DNA of 64,000 nucleotides from Ustilago trichophora (Eukaryota; Basidiomycota; Ustilaginomycetes; Ustilaginales; Ustilaginaceae), in contig OOIN01000014.1 in assembly GCA_900323505.1 (NCBI GenBank), positions 1-64,000 on the forward strand. The letters run 5' to 3'. Below, piece after piece: positions 18,481-28,897 of this stretch. Position 1 is the first letter of the stretch, and each line of letters starts with the position of its first letter. The notes below the pieces were generated by a model, which saw only the letters and a list, made by a program, of their open reading frames with translations, was not told the origin of the DNA and made no database searches. The position numbers and the translations under genes are program-made.

Positions 18481-20340
18481 CTGTCGATCCACCGAGGGTA
18501 CATTAGACAGAAATCAAGTCGTGTGATGCTGCAACCTCGACGCCTGTGCTGCATCTTGATCTTGAGTGGGATCATGCTCGATTTCGACCTCTTGTTCGGC
18601 AAGATTGTTCTGCGTACGCAGATTGTACTCGCTCATCGTCTATAGAGCGCTTGATGTATACCACAATGTACTGAATCCTCGACGAGAAAGAGCACAGACG
18701 ATGGCGTTATATGAGGGAGAAGAGACACTCTCGACCGCTATCAAGCCCTAGCTCTTTGCGACCCATCTATGTCGTGTGCAAAACTTTAGCCTAGGTGATC
18801 GACCAAACAGCCCGTCATCAGGCACCAGAATCGAAACGAGCTGCTTCCCAACTGTGACTTGTGGACAAATGTTTCTACTTGAGCTTGGAGACGACTCATC
18901 TTGGGACATGTGAACGGTGCTGTACCGTACTGTACAGTATATGAATCATCTTTTGAGAGCGCCACATGAAAATCCAAATCCAAACGCGCATCTAGACAGA
19001 TATCGTACAGCGGCGCTGTTGGATTGGTCGACATTATTTTCCCAAAAGATGATTCATTTCTGTGACAGCCGAGATGAGCAGCCAAAACGGTTTTCGAGAC
19101 TCGACTCGACTATACTCTCATGATCAGCCGCCGCGAGGCTGGCTTCCGTCCAAAACTAAAGCTCTCAAGAAGAGATGCTACTCATCCAGTGCTTTTGAAG
19201 CGATCAAGAAGCTCAAGAACATTTGACGTGAGACCGCGAGACCATGCGGATCAAGAGATCATGCCTTGTGCTCAAGCAGCGCTTGGATCGGGTCGACCTT
19301 GGGTGATTGGTGAATTAATAATTCGGTCGCATGTTCTGGTCAACCAGGTGTTACCGATACTTTGGCTCAAGCTTGATGGGTTGTTGATTCTGAACTCATC
19401 TATGCAGTTTGTAATGCTTCTTGTGTTCACCTTCCTCAGGGTGCAACGTTGGTTCTTCAATCAAACCATCAAATCAATACGGCGGGAGATGAGGGTCAAG
19501 CTGGATTTTCAACCTACGACTTTGTTGATCCTTTAAAAACCTCGAAGAGGGGTCAAGCTAGAGCATTGCCTTGATCTGCAGCTCAACTTTTTCCTTGCAG
19601 AAGCATTTTCTTCACCCACAAAGGATCAATTGATGCGCATTGTTCATCTATCTACACCTTTGAGCATTGACAAAGGTCGTCTTGCAGCTTATGCTTTTTA
19701 CAACTCGGCCAATGCAAACTTACAAAAATTAGCCCTACTCAACATGAATCCTCACTACTACAACAACAACAACAATAACAACGAAAACAAGAAAAATCCA
19801 CAACAGCAAACGCAAATCGATGATCAACAAAGTGTCTATCTAGACATTTCAACCATGATTCCAAACAATCTCAATCAAATCTCAATGGTAAAGAGAAAGA
19901 CAGCTGCAGGTGTCGATGAAATGGATTCCAATAAGGTCACTTGGGCTGGACAGTCTTTCACCCATGGCAAAGCTCAAGGTCAGATGGCATCATCAAGATC
20001 AGAGACAGTGAAGCCATCTTGATCTTTTTCAACAACGAATCTGTCTACTGTGCAGTACACTTCTTCCTGGTCAACAAAAAAGTACGGAGAAAAAAAAATC
20101 AAAAAATCGCGGTTGCAAAAAAAAGAGTATTCCTCATGTCATACGAACAGCTTAATGGCCACACACACAGTCAAAAAAAAAATGCAAAGAGCGACGGCGA
20201 CGGGGTAACAAACTTTGAATGAAATTGCTATGCTACTCTCAAAGCAAAAGACATGCGTGTGTGTTTTGAGAGACAGAGAGAGAGAGAGAACAAAGTATGG
20301 TATGGTACAAGATACTAAATGGTTTGAATTTTGAACAATT
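18481..20340. other. Long intergenic region with weak ORFs
   Basis: This 1.86-kb gap contains a TACTG-type repeat (18920-18939) and several ATG-started ORFs without recognised domains: 18786-19085 (-), 19120-19536 (+, 138 codons with one hydrophobic stretch) and the Asn-rich ORF at 19633. The 20080-20340 part is A-rich with a (GA)n run near 20273-20289 and is probably the HSP90 3'-UTR. Confidence 0.5.
19633..20022 (+). CDS. Hypothetical Asn/Gln-rich small protein
   Basis: The first ATG is at 19633 and the frame encodes 129 residues: MRIVHLSTPLSIDKGR, a run of seven Asn (about 46-52) from an AAC/AAT microsatellite, a Gln-rich stretch, then DDQQSVYLDISTMIPNN and KRKTAAGVDEMDSNKV. The A-rich composition differs from neighbouring genes. 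No family was recognised, so it may be a young gene or a chance ORF in the flank of HSP90. Confidence 0.3.
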   Translation: MRIVHLSTPLSIDKGRLAAYAFYNSANANLQKLALLNMNPHYYNNNNNNNENKKNPQQQTQIDDQQSVYLDISTMIPNNLNQISMVKRKTAAGVDEMDSNKVTWAGQSFTHGKAQGQMASSRSETVKPS

Positions 20341-22621
20341 TTAGTCGATCGACTCCATAGCCGACTCACCGGCAACCTCCTCGGTAGCAACATCAGCCTT
20401 GTCCTCGGCAACGTCGGCGTCGATGCCAGTGTCGTCGATCGAGAGACCGAGAGAGATGAGCTTGTAGAGACGGTTGGCGAAATCGTGAGGCTGCTCCAGG
20501 GTGAAACCCGAGGTGAGGAGGGCGGTCTCGTAGAGCAAGACGGTCAAGTCACGAACGGTAGTGTCGTTCTTGTCCTGGCTCGACTTTGCGGCGAGCTCCT
20601 TGACAATGGGGTTGGAAGGGTTGAGCTCGAGCGTCTTCTTGGCAGCCATGTACTGCGACATGCTCGAATCACGAAGAGCCTGAGCCTTCATGATACGCTC
20701 CATGTTGGCGGACCAACCAAAGGTGTTGGTGACAAGAACACAGGGCGAGCCGACGATACGGTTGGAAACGACAACCTTTTCAACCTTGTCGCCAAGAATC
20801 TCCTTGACAGTCTTGCAGAGATCCTCGCAGTTTTTGGTGTCCTCCTCGCGCTGCTTCTTCTCGTCGTCCGACTCCTCGAGTTCGAGACCCTCCTTGGAGA
20901 CGCAGACGAGCTTCTTGCCCTCAAACTCTTTGAGCTGGGTGACGGCGTACTCGTCAATGGGGTCGACCATGAGGAGGACCTCGAGACCCTTTTTCTTCAA
21001 GCGCTCCAAGAAGGGCGAGTCACGGATGGAGCTGAGCGACTCGCCGGTGAGGTAGAAGATCTGGTTGTTCTTGCCGTCCTGGGGCATGCGGGTGATGTAG
21101 TCCTTGAGCGAGGTCATCTCGTCACCCGACTTGGTCGAGTGGAAGCGGAGGAACTCGGCCAACTTGGCGCGGTTGGTGGCGTCCTCGTGGATACCGAGCT
21201 TGAGGTTCTTGCCGAAGGCCTCGTAGAACTTGGCAAAGTTGTCCTTGTCCTCGGCAATCTCGGAGATCATCTCGAGCGTCTTTTTGACCACGTTCTTGCG
21301 GATGACCTTGAGGATCTTGTTCTGCTGCAGAGTCTCACGCGAGATGTTGAGGGGCAAGTCCTCCGAGTCGACGATACCTTTGACAAAGTTGAGATACTCG
21401 GGGATAATGTCCTCGCAGTCGTCCATGATGAAAACGCGACGAACGTAGAGCTTGATGTTGTTGCGCTTCTTCTTGGTCTCAAAGAGATCAAAGGGGGCAC
21501 GCTTGGGGACAAAGAGGAGAGCCTTGAACTCGAGCTGACCTTCGACGGAAAAGTGCTTGACGGCGAGGTGGTCCTCCCAGTCGTTGGAGAGCGACTTGTA
21601 GAAGGCCGAGTACTCGTCTGCGGTGATCTGCTTGGGGTCGCGAGTCCAGAGGGGCTTGGTCTTGTTGAGCTCCTCCTGCTCGGTCTGGAGCTCCTTGACC
21701 TTTTTCTTGGGCTTGTCCTTCTTGGCATCCTCGTCGTCGACCTCCTCGATCTTGGCCTTCTTTTCGCCGTCGTCGGCGTCGTCGTTGTCCTCCTCCTCGA
21801 CTTCCTTCTCGACCTCCTTGGTGACGACGAGCTGGATGGGGTACGAGATAAACTCGGAGTGCTTCTTGACGATTTCACGGATGCGCTTCTCCTCGAGGTA
21901 TTCCATCTGGTCCTCCTTGAGGAAGAGGCGCATTTCGGTACCGCGGCCAATGGAAGGGTTGACGGTGTCCTGGGTGATGGTGAAGGTGCCACCGGCGGCC
22001 GACTCCCAAATGTACTGCTCGTCGTCGTTGTTCTTTGTGATGATCTGAACCTTTTCGGCGACGAGGTAAGCCGAGTAGAAACCGACACCAAACTGACCAA
22101 TCATGGAAATGTCGGCACCGGAGGAGAGAGCCTCCATGAAGGCCTTGGTACCGGATTTGGCAATGGTACCGATGTTGTTGACCAAGTCGGCCTTGGTCAT
22201 ACCGATACCCGTGTCACGGAGGATGAGGCACTTGTTTTGCTTGTCAGGAGTGATGCGAATGTAGAGCTCCTTTTCGGACTCGAGGACGGAAGGGTCGGTA
22301 AGAGCATTGTAGCGAACCTTGTCGAGAGCGTCGGACGAGTTGGAGATGAGCTCACGAAGGAAGATTTCCTTGTTAGAGTAGAAGGTGTTGATGATGAGAT
22401 CCAGAAGCTGGCTGATGTCGGCGGCCTGTTTTTGTTTGGAAGAAAGGGTGGAATCAAAGTAGATGAAAAAGTCAAGTGAGTTAGCAACGTGGCGAAGAGT
22501 GGCAAAACTGGGCTGGGTGATGATAGCGTCGACGACATTGACAAGAATGATGTGGACAAGATTGTTGAATGGCATGTAGCAAGATACTTACAAAGCCGAA
22601 AGTTTCAGTGTTGCCGGACAT
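20341..22621 (-). CDS. HSP90: Cytosolic HSP90 chaperone
   Basis: This is the ATP-dependent chaperone for kinases and other clients. The reading frame is split: exon 1 22621-22592 ([10 protein letters not shown]), intron 22591-22426 (GTAAGT...AACAG, 166 nt), exon 2 22425-20341; the joined protein is 704 residues. The N-domain has [20 protein letters not shown] with the catalytic Glu, [14 protein letters not shown] and [16 protein letters not shown]. An acidic/basic linker follows (about 215-270, poly-Glu/Asp then [11 protein letters not shown]). The middle domain has [11 protein letters not shown] with the conserved Arg. The C-terminus ends AMESID instead of the usual MEEVD that docks TPR co-chaperones. 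The intron is open in frame with exon 2 from an ATG at 22575, so a retained-intron form would encode a different N-terminus lacking the first strand. Confidence 0.97.
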
Positions 22622-22853
22622 GATGAATATGGTATATGCAACGTCTGGGCAGAAGGAAAGGATGGATGTGCGGTGAGGAGAGGAAAGAGGAGAAGGAAAG
22701 ACGGGAATGAGTAGGTGTTGGAATAAATGGCTTTGCGCCAACTGAGAAACTGAGCGTTTGGCAGAGAGGGTGAATTAAAGAGATATTGGAAGAATTGGAT
22801 GCGCTTGATTCCATGTTGTTCTTTTCCAGCGCTTTCCATTCTTGACTATTGCG

Positions 22854-22879
22854 TCTCTCTCTCTCTCTCTCTCTCTCTC
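22854..22879. repeat. (TC)13 microsatellite in the HSP90 promoter
   Basis: A perfect tract about 240 bp upstream of the HSP90 start. CT-rich tracts are common in fungal promoters of highly expressed genes. Confidence 0.9.
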
Positions 22880-23000
22880 ACTTTTGTGTTTGCGCGCAGA
22901 CACGTCAAGTTAGACTCTTGTTCAATCACTGGCAGCAACATGTCAAACAAAGCTTTCGTCTTAGACAGTGAAGGTCGAGGAAGGAGAGATGGCAAAGCAT

Positions 23001-23010
23001 GTTCGAGAAA
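23001..23010. promoter_or_regulatory. Heat-shock-element-like inverted pair
   Basis: The sequence gTTCgaGAAa is an inverted pair of nGAAn pentamers, the minimal HSF1 recognition unit, about 380 bp upstream of the HSP90 ATG. HSP90 genes are classical HSF1 targets. A third contiguous unit is not present here. Confidence 0.35.
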
Positions 23011-23088
23011 CAACTTGTGAGCGTACGCGTAGAATTCGATGGAAGGCTTATGTAAGCGGCTTCCCCGTTTTTTCTATTTCTTCTACCC

Positions 23089-23098
23089 GGAATTTTCT
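23089..23098. promoter_or_regulatory. Heat-shock-element-like pair
   Basis: The sequence gGAAttTTCt is a second two-unit HSF1-type site, about 470 bp upstream of the HSP90 start. A further TTC at 23081-23083 is one base out of the ideal 5-bp phase. Confidence 0.3.
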
Positions 23099-23818
23099 TT
23101 GTGTGTCTTGTGACGATGTAACAGCAATGAAATTTGATGCGCGCGCTCCATTGAAACGACGGATCCGAGATCGATCACCAATTGGGCATCAACTGTGTCT
23201 GACACTCTGTCTGTGTGCTGTCGCCCGATTGCTTTCCTCCACCCGAATCATCGCCCTTATCGTCGTTGTCACTGTCGTCGTTCATTATCCTTTGACCCAC
23301 CACACCAACAATCGCGTACTCTTCTTCTTCTCCTTCTTCTTCTCGTTACGCTTTGCCTTTACCGACCTTTGCACCACTGCGCGTCGAGTTGCGTTGCGTT
23401 GCGTTGCGTTGCGTCTCGTCTCGTCAACCACTCAACAAACATATCAATCCAACACGCGCTTGACTTTCCTCATGTTCCCTGCCTCATCTCCATCTACACC
23501 ACAACAGCTGCACTACATTCAACCAGTGCTCTCATAAACTTTCCTAAACAAGACATCATCCTTTGCTCCTCAACAACAACAACCACCGCCACCACCACCA
23601 CCACCACCACAACAACAACAACAACACTTCTCCAGAGGAACATGCAACCTTCCCATTCCTCAATCCTCTTTTCTTCCATACTCGCTCCTTCCAACGCTCA
23701 TCTCTGTTGCCAACAATCGCGTCCAGCTCATCAGCCAACTCCTCTGTCTCATCACCACGTTCGCTATCGCCTCTAAGACACGCCCTCCTTCCTCTTTGTC
23801 TCTCGCACTCTTGTATAC

Positions 23819-26233
23819 ATGTATCCCTCCCCGTCCCCTTCCCCGGCCCCTTCGCCTCCAGCATACCTCTACCTCAACAACCACCACCATCAAAACGCTA
23901 ACCATGCAGGTGGTCCCATCCCAGGTGCTGGCGGCCAAGGCTCTGCCCAAAATCACAACAATCCAAACGCCTACAACTCGTCTTTCACCCCAGTAGCCAG
24001 ATTCCCAATCCCCTCAGCTGCATGGCCACAACGAGCACACGCCCATCCTCACCATTCCCACCAGCAGAACCCTTCGCTCTCCTCCCTGCCCGGCTCCATC
24101 GGTCATTCCAGCGCAGCATCCATCTCCGCTGGTGGTCCTTCCTCTCCCGGCTACGCCAGCCTCGCTGCCCACCACCACCACCATCACCACCATCATTCCG
24201 CTCACGCTCACGGTCCTTCCGCTTTGTCGCACATGGCCTCCCCCGCCGGCATCCATTCCAGTCATCTCACCAACTCGGCCGCAAGGTCAGAAGCAGCCGC
24301 TGCAGCCGCAGCCGCAGCCGCAGCAGCAGCTTCCGGCTCTCCTCACTGGCAGCAGCAGATTGTCAAAGCAGAAATCTCCCGCCAATCCAATTCTCCCCAT
24401 CACCATGCACGTGCTGCAGCACTCGCTGCACGTTCCGCCACAAGCTCCGCCATCGCTATTCAAGATCCTAACAAGGGCATCGTACCACCTCAGGTCGCTG
24501 CCAACGGTCTCTTTGTAGCAAAAAAGGAGTCGACTTCTGCCAACGGAGGAGGAGGCGACGAAGGAAAGGGCAGCGGTGCAGAAGCTGCCTCGGCCAACTC
24601 CAACGCTGCCACCACCTCGGCAACATCCGCTTCCGCCAATGGCGCAACAAAGCAAAACCAAACCTGGTCCACCATCGACATGGGCGGCTTGGCTCTCAAA
24701 AACATCGCAAACGAAGTCTATCGCTACTCGTTCCTCACCTCGCTCTTCATCAACCACAACTCGCTCACCACCATCTCGTCCGACATTGTCAAGCTTCGTC
24801 ACCTCACCGTTCTCGATGCATCCGGCAACAAGCTCTCCTCGGTGCCTCCAGAACTCGGCATGCTCACCAGTCTCCGCGAGCTCTTTCTCTTTGACAACAA
24901 CCTCGTCACCCTTCCACCCGAGCTCGGTACACTCCACCAGCTCGAGATGCTCGGTATCGAGGGCAACCCGCTTCAGGACAACCTTCGCACCCTCTTTCAA
25001 CGAGAAGGCACCGCCGCCGTCATTGCATACCTTCGCGATTCCTGCCCCGTCCCATTGCCGCCACCAGAGCGCGAATGGATCATGATCGACCCTGACCTCC
25101 CCGACATGGACGCAGAAAAGCAATCCATTCAAGCACCACAAGAGTCGTTCCACGTTCTCAGCTACAACATCCTCTGCGATCGATACGCCACTGCACAGAT
25201 GTACGGATACACTCCATCCTGGGCCTTGACCTGGGACTATCGCAAAGAGTTTATCTTGCAAGAACTCATGTCCTACAGCGCAGACATTTGCTGCCTTCAG
25301 GAAGTCGACATGGAGCAGTACGAAGACTACTTTCTTCACCACCTCTCCCAGCAAGACTACCAAGGCATCTTTTACCCCAAGTCGCGAGCACGCACCATGC
25401 GCGACGAGGAGAAGCGCCGTGTGGATGGATGTGCCATCTTTTACAAGGCCAACAAGTACCAGCTCATCGAGAAGCAACTCGTCGAGTTTAACCAGATTGC
25501 TCTCCAGCGGCCCGATTTCAAAAAGTCCGAGGACATGTACAACCGTGTCATGACCAAGGACAACATTGCTGTGATTGCGCTCCTCGAGAATAAGCTCTCT
25601 GGTTCGCGACTTGTCGTGGCCAACGTCCACACGCACTGGGATCCTCAGTTCCGTGATGTCAAGCTGGTTCAGGTCGCCATTGTCATGGATGAAGTCGAAA
25701 AGGCAGGCAACCGATTTGCCAAGCTTCCGCCCAAGCCTAGCGTGGCAGAAGGTTATCCACCTCCGCCCAAGTACACCCACGCCAACCAGATCCCCACCAT
25801 TGTCTGTGGTGATTTCAACAGTGTCCCCGAGACGGGTGTGTATGATTTCCTCTCCAATGGCTCGGTCCCAGGCGATCACGAGGATTTCATGGATCACGTC
25901 TATGGCAACTACACCGCTCAGGGTCTGGAACATAGCTACAAGCTCGAATCATCGTATGCACCCATCGGTGAGCTTCCTTTTACCAACTATACACCGGGTT
26001 ACGAAGGTGGAATCGATTACATTTTCTACTCGAAGAATACGCTCAACGTCACCGGAGTGCTCGGCGAGGTCGACAAGCAGTACCTCTCCAAGGTGGTCGG
26101 CTTCCCCAATGCTCACTTCCCAAGTGACCACATTTGCATCATGAGCGAGTTCAAGGTTAAACGTCCCGATGCTGGTCAACCCCAGTCGACGGGTAGAGAG
26201 GTTCATCATCCTGGTGCTACTCCAAGGAGGTGA
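23819..26233 (+). CDS. CCR4: CCR4 deadenylase catalytic subunit
   Basis: This is a catalytic subunit of the CCR4-NOT complex; it shortens mRNA poly(A) tails in the cytoplasm. The single exon encodes 804 residues. A low-complexity N-terminus (His, Ala and Ser runs; poly-His near 120 and poly-Ala near 160) precedes leucine-rich repeats (about 280-385; VLDASGNKLSSVPPELG, LFDNNLVTLPPELG), which bind NOT1/CAF1. The exonuclease-endonuclease-phosphatase domain (about 440-790) shows VLSYNILCDRYAT, the metal-binding Glu in CCLQEVD, VANVHTHWDP, CGDFNSVPETG, and the terminal catalytic SDH in FPSDHICI. Order and length match fungal Ccr4. The ATG at 23819 is the first in frame. Confidence 0.96.
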   Translation: MYPSPSPSPAPSPPAYLYLNNHHHQNANHAGGPIPGAGGQGSAQNHNNPNAYNSSFTPVARFPIPSAAWPQRAHAHPHHSHQQNPSLSSLPGSIGHSSAASISAGGPSSPGYASLAAHHHHHHHHHSAHAHGPSALSHMASPAGIHSSHLTNSAARSEAAAAAAAAAAAAASGSPHWQQQIVKAEISRQSNSPHHHARAAALAARSATSSAIAIQDPNKGIVPPQVAANGLFVAKKESTSANGGGGDEGKGSGAEAASANSNAATTSATSASANGATKQNQTWSTIDMGGLALKNIANEVYRYSFLTSLFINHNSLTTISSDIVKLRHLTVLDASGNKLSSVPPELGMLTSLRELFLFDNNLVTLPPELGTLHQLEMLGIEGNPLQDNLRTLFQREGTAAVIAYLRDSCPVPLPPPEREWIMIDPDLPDMDAEKQSIQAPQESFHVLSYNILCDRYATAQMYGYTPSWALTWDYRKEFILQELMSYSADICCLQEVDMEQYEDYFLHHLSQQDYQGIFYPKSRARTMRDEEKRRVDGCAIFYKANKYQLIEKQLVEFNQIALQRPDFKKSEDMYNRVMTKDNIAVIALLENKLSGSRLVVANVHTHWDPQFRDVKLVQVAIVMDEVEKAGNRFAKLPPKPSVAEGYPPPPKYTHANQIPTIVCGDFNSVPETGVYDFLSNGSVPGDHEDFMDHVYGNYTAQGLEHSYKLESSYAPIGELPFTNYTPGYEGGIDYIFYSKNTLNVTGVLGEVDKQYLSKVVGFPNAHFPSDHICIMSEFKVKRPDAGQPQSTGREVHHPGATPRR

Positions 26234-26692
26234 TTCTTTTCGTGAATGCTTGCCTTAACTACGACTTCCTCTCATCCTCCATATCGCATCTATAACCATG
26301 TATTGCAACATTATCACAAACCTTCTTCCTCAGTGTACCTCCTCTTTTTTTTTTTCCTTCCCTCTATCCCTTTACATCTTTTTTTTTACAGCCCCTACGT
26401 CTTCCTCTTCTTTTTTCCCTTGCCCTTCCTTTTACACTCACTTTTCTTTTTAGCCTCGTGCCTCTGTGTCTCTCTCTCTCTCTCTTTTTTGTGTGCTCTC
26501 ATATTTGTGTATTTGCTCGACTCGGTGTTGGAATTCTTTTGAAACATGAGTTTGTTGTCTTTTAAAAATTTCGCATTTCGTTTGATTGGTTGGTTTGTGG
26601 TTGAAACAAGTGTCAAGTTTGTGTTTTGTTTGGTTTGTAGAATTGAGACAGTGGTGAATGTCGGGTTAGGTTGGGAGGGGAGGTTGGGGGGT
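26234..26692. other. Convergent 3' region CCR4 / CDK8
   Basis: This T-rich spacer has poly-T runs at about 26346-26356 and 26381-26388 and a (CT)n tract at 26469-26485. It probably contains both 3'-UTRs. No gene is supported. Confidence 0.6.
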
Positions 26693-28897
26693 TTAAATTC
26701 GTTGACGTTTGCGTTGTTGATTTCGGGTTGCAGTGGCGATTAAATTGTTTGATTTTGCTAGGAGGGTGGTTGTTGTTGTGGGGGTATCTGCAGTTGTACT
26801 TGTTGAGCCTATGCTTTGAGTACTTTTAACGCTGGATGGATTGGATATAGTTGTACCGATTGTAGGAGCAATTGTGATGATTGGATTGGCTTGTTGAATT
26901 GGTTGTTGGAGAGTGGTACTAGTGGAACAATTCGTATCAGGTGCACAAGTTGCAAAAATTCCACCACTAGTCCCACTACCAATCGTAATCGGTGGTGGTG
27001 CTGATGGTCCACCAACATTCATAACCATTGAAATTTCACCTCCTCTAACAGAACTCGCATTACTCCCCCCTCCCCCTCCTCCAACACGAACCTCGTGTAT
27101 GTTGGATTGTTGTTGTTGTTGTTGCATCTGTTGATGTCTCAACTGTTCTTGTTGATGTAACAAGTGAGCCAGACGATGAGGTTGACTTGAATTAAGATTG
27201 TACTGATGTAAAGGTTGCATATGATGATGTTCGATAGGTGGGAGATAGTTGCTTTTCATTTTAGGATCCATATCATCCTGAATCACACGTCGATCCGGAT
27301 AAGTTCCCATGGGTTTGGAGAGACTGATAAAGGCATTTGCTGTCGGTTTAGGATCTTGACTGGTGAACCAATCATGTTGCAAAGCTTGATTGGCCGTTAA
27401 TCGCTGTTCGGGATCATACTGCAGTAGAGAATCAAAAAGATCGAATCCATCTTCGCCCTTGTTCCTGGTAGAATACCAACGCGATAGTGTTTTGGGATAG
27501 TTGTCAAGCCGCAAATGTGGCCACCATCCTTTGTAATCTGGCATAGACTCGATCGCCGGCCATCGATCCTTATTGGGCGTTCCGAGAACCTCGACGATTC
27601 TTTTCAACTGATCGGTTTGAAAAGGTGCAGCTTTGGTTTTGGGATCCATCTTTGCCTCTTCTCCTTTAAACATGGGTCGTAATGCCAGCAATTCACCCCA
27701 GATACATCCTACACTCCACATATCAATCGCCGTAGTATAATGTCTCGCACCCAATAACAGCTCTGGTGCACGATACCAAATCGTCACCACCACCTTGTCT
27801 CCATTGTACAAACTTTGCAATGGCGAAGAGTAGAGTCTTGCCAGACCCAAATCACCAATTTTCACCACGCCCGAGCTGGTGACCAAGATGTTGGCCGGTT
27901 TCAAATCACGATGCAAGATCCAGTTGGCATGCAGATAGGCTACTCCATTGATGAGCTGCCAGAGGAGGCTTTTCAGGACGGCGAGCGGGATGGGTGCACG
28001 TAGGGCGGTAGAGTGGTAGTGGATGATTTGGAGTAGGTCGTGTTCGGCATATTCAAAAACCATGTAAATGGCTTTGTCTTCGAGCATGACTTGGTGAAGA
28101 GTGACAATGTTGACGTGAGAGAGTTCGCGGTTGAGCGAGATTTCGCGCATGGCGGATTGAGAGATGCCCGTGTAGATGGTGGCGTCGGTCTCTTTGGTGT
28201 CGGGTTTGAATTTTTTAATGGCGTAGATCTGGTTGTCAGGAATCTTTCTCGAGAGGTGTGAGGAGTGGTTGGTATCGGTTCGACCAGAGGTGTTGGCCAT
28301 CGAGGCTGCGCTGGAAGCATTTAGGCTAGGAGAAGCAGTCGCCAACCCGCTCGGTGTGGCATGCGCGCCACCTCCATCCATCGCCGACTTTGGCGTGGCA
28401 TGTAACGAGCTAGCAGCACTGGGCGAATCGAGCAACTGATGCTGTTGCAGCAATCCTCCTTTCTTCTTTGCCGTCATCCCCGTTGCCGTCCCTTGCGCAC
28501 CACCACCATTCGCTTCCCCCCCTGCTCCACCAGTCCCACTACTACTACCACCACCACCACCACCACTACTATTACTACTACTATTACCACCAACGCCACC
28601 GGCGTATCCAACATTGGGGGTCCTCAACCTTGCCTTATAGACCCTACCATACGTTCCCGAGCTCAAAAAGCCCAAAATGGTATACGTCGCCAACACCGGC
28701 TTTCGCACGCGATCGCGATACTCTCGATATGCCTTCATCGCCGCCGCCGGCGACGAGTCTTGTGGAACATGCCGCGCAGCCAAATCATGTGGGTCTTGAA
28801 ATTGGGACCAAAAAGCGCCTGCAAATGGGTCGTCGGTGTCCGAGTACAAGTAGCCTTGGGGTCGGATTGGGTCCGTGGTTGAGGTTGTGGGGTGCAT
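26693..28897 (-). CDS. SSN3: Cyclin-dependent kinase 8 (Mediator kinase, Srb10/Ssn3)
   Basis: This gene encodes the kinase of the Mediator CDK8 module, which with cyclin C phosphorylates Pol II CTD and transcription factors. The start at 28897 gives MHPTTSTTDP; 734 residues. The glycine loop is GFLSSGTYGRVYKAR (76-90). A Gly/Ser-rich insert of about 135 residues separates it from the catalytic Lys in YAIKKFKPDTKE (about 229). CDK8 markers follow: SQSAMREISLNREL helix, HRDLKPANILV (about 329), DLG in place of the usual CDK8 DMG, TIWYRAPELLLGARHYT, IDMWSVGCIWGEL, and MFKGEEAK. The C-terminal tail (about 530 onward) is Gln/Gly/Thr-rich and ends in the basic QQRKRQRI. It lies divergent from the gene at 29255, 357 bp away. 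Confidence 0.95.
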   Translation of the reverse strand: MHPTTSTTDPIRPQGYLYSDTDDPFAGAFWSQFQDPHDLAARHVPQDSSPAAAMKAYREYRDRVRKPVLATYTILGFLSSGTYGRVYKARLRTPNVGYAGGVGGNSSSNSSGGGGGGSSSGTGGAGGEANGGGAQGTATGMTAKKKGGLLQQHQLLDSPSAASSLHATPKSAMDGGGAHATPSGLATASPSLNASSAASMANTSGRTDTNHSSHLSRKIPDNQIYAIKKFKPDTKETDATIYTGISQSAMREISLNRELSHVNIVTLHQVMLEDKAIYMVFEYAEHDLLQIIHYHSTALRAPIPLAVLKSLLWQLINGVAYLHANWILHRDLKPANILVTSSGVVKIGDLGLARLYSSPLQSLYNGDKVVVTIWYRAPELLLGARHYTTAIDMWSVGCIWGELLALRPMFKGEEAKMDPKTKAAPFQTDQLKRIVEVLGTPNKDRWPAIESMPDYKGWWPHLRLDNYPKTLSRWYSTRNKGEDGFDLFDSLLQYDPEQRLTANQALQHDWFTSQDPKPTANAFISLSKPMGTYPDRRVIQDDMDPKMKSNYLPPIEHHHMQPLHQYNLNSSQPHRLAHLLHQQEQLRHQQMQQQQQQSNIHEVRVGGGGGGSNASSVRGGEISMVMNVGGPSAPPPITIGSGTSGGIFATCAPDTNCSTSTTLQQPIQQANPIITIAPTIGTTISNPSSVKSTQSIGSTSTTADTPTTTTTLLAKSNNLIATATRNQQRKRQRI

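Larger units (their letters stand above)
22622..23818. other. Divergent promoter region HSP90 / CCR4
   Basis: This 1.2-kb region lies between the two divergently transcribed genes. It contains a (TC)13 tract at 22854-22879, two heat-shock-element-like sites (listed separately), short GCGTT repeats at 23393-23416, and CAA/CCA repeats at 23571-23625 that probably belong to the CCR4 leader. No additional gene is supported. Confidence 0.6.

Noticed and set aside
20485..22479. 664-codon plus-strand ORF opposite HSP90
   Set aside because: It is the mirror of a strongly biased coding frame; C/G-ending codons leave the antisense free of stops. Composition is Leu/Val/Glu-monotone and no domain is seen.
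24287..25933. 548-codon minus-strand ORF opposite CCR4
   Set aside because: It is an antisense shadow of the CCR4 frame.
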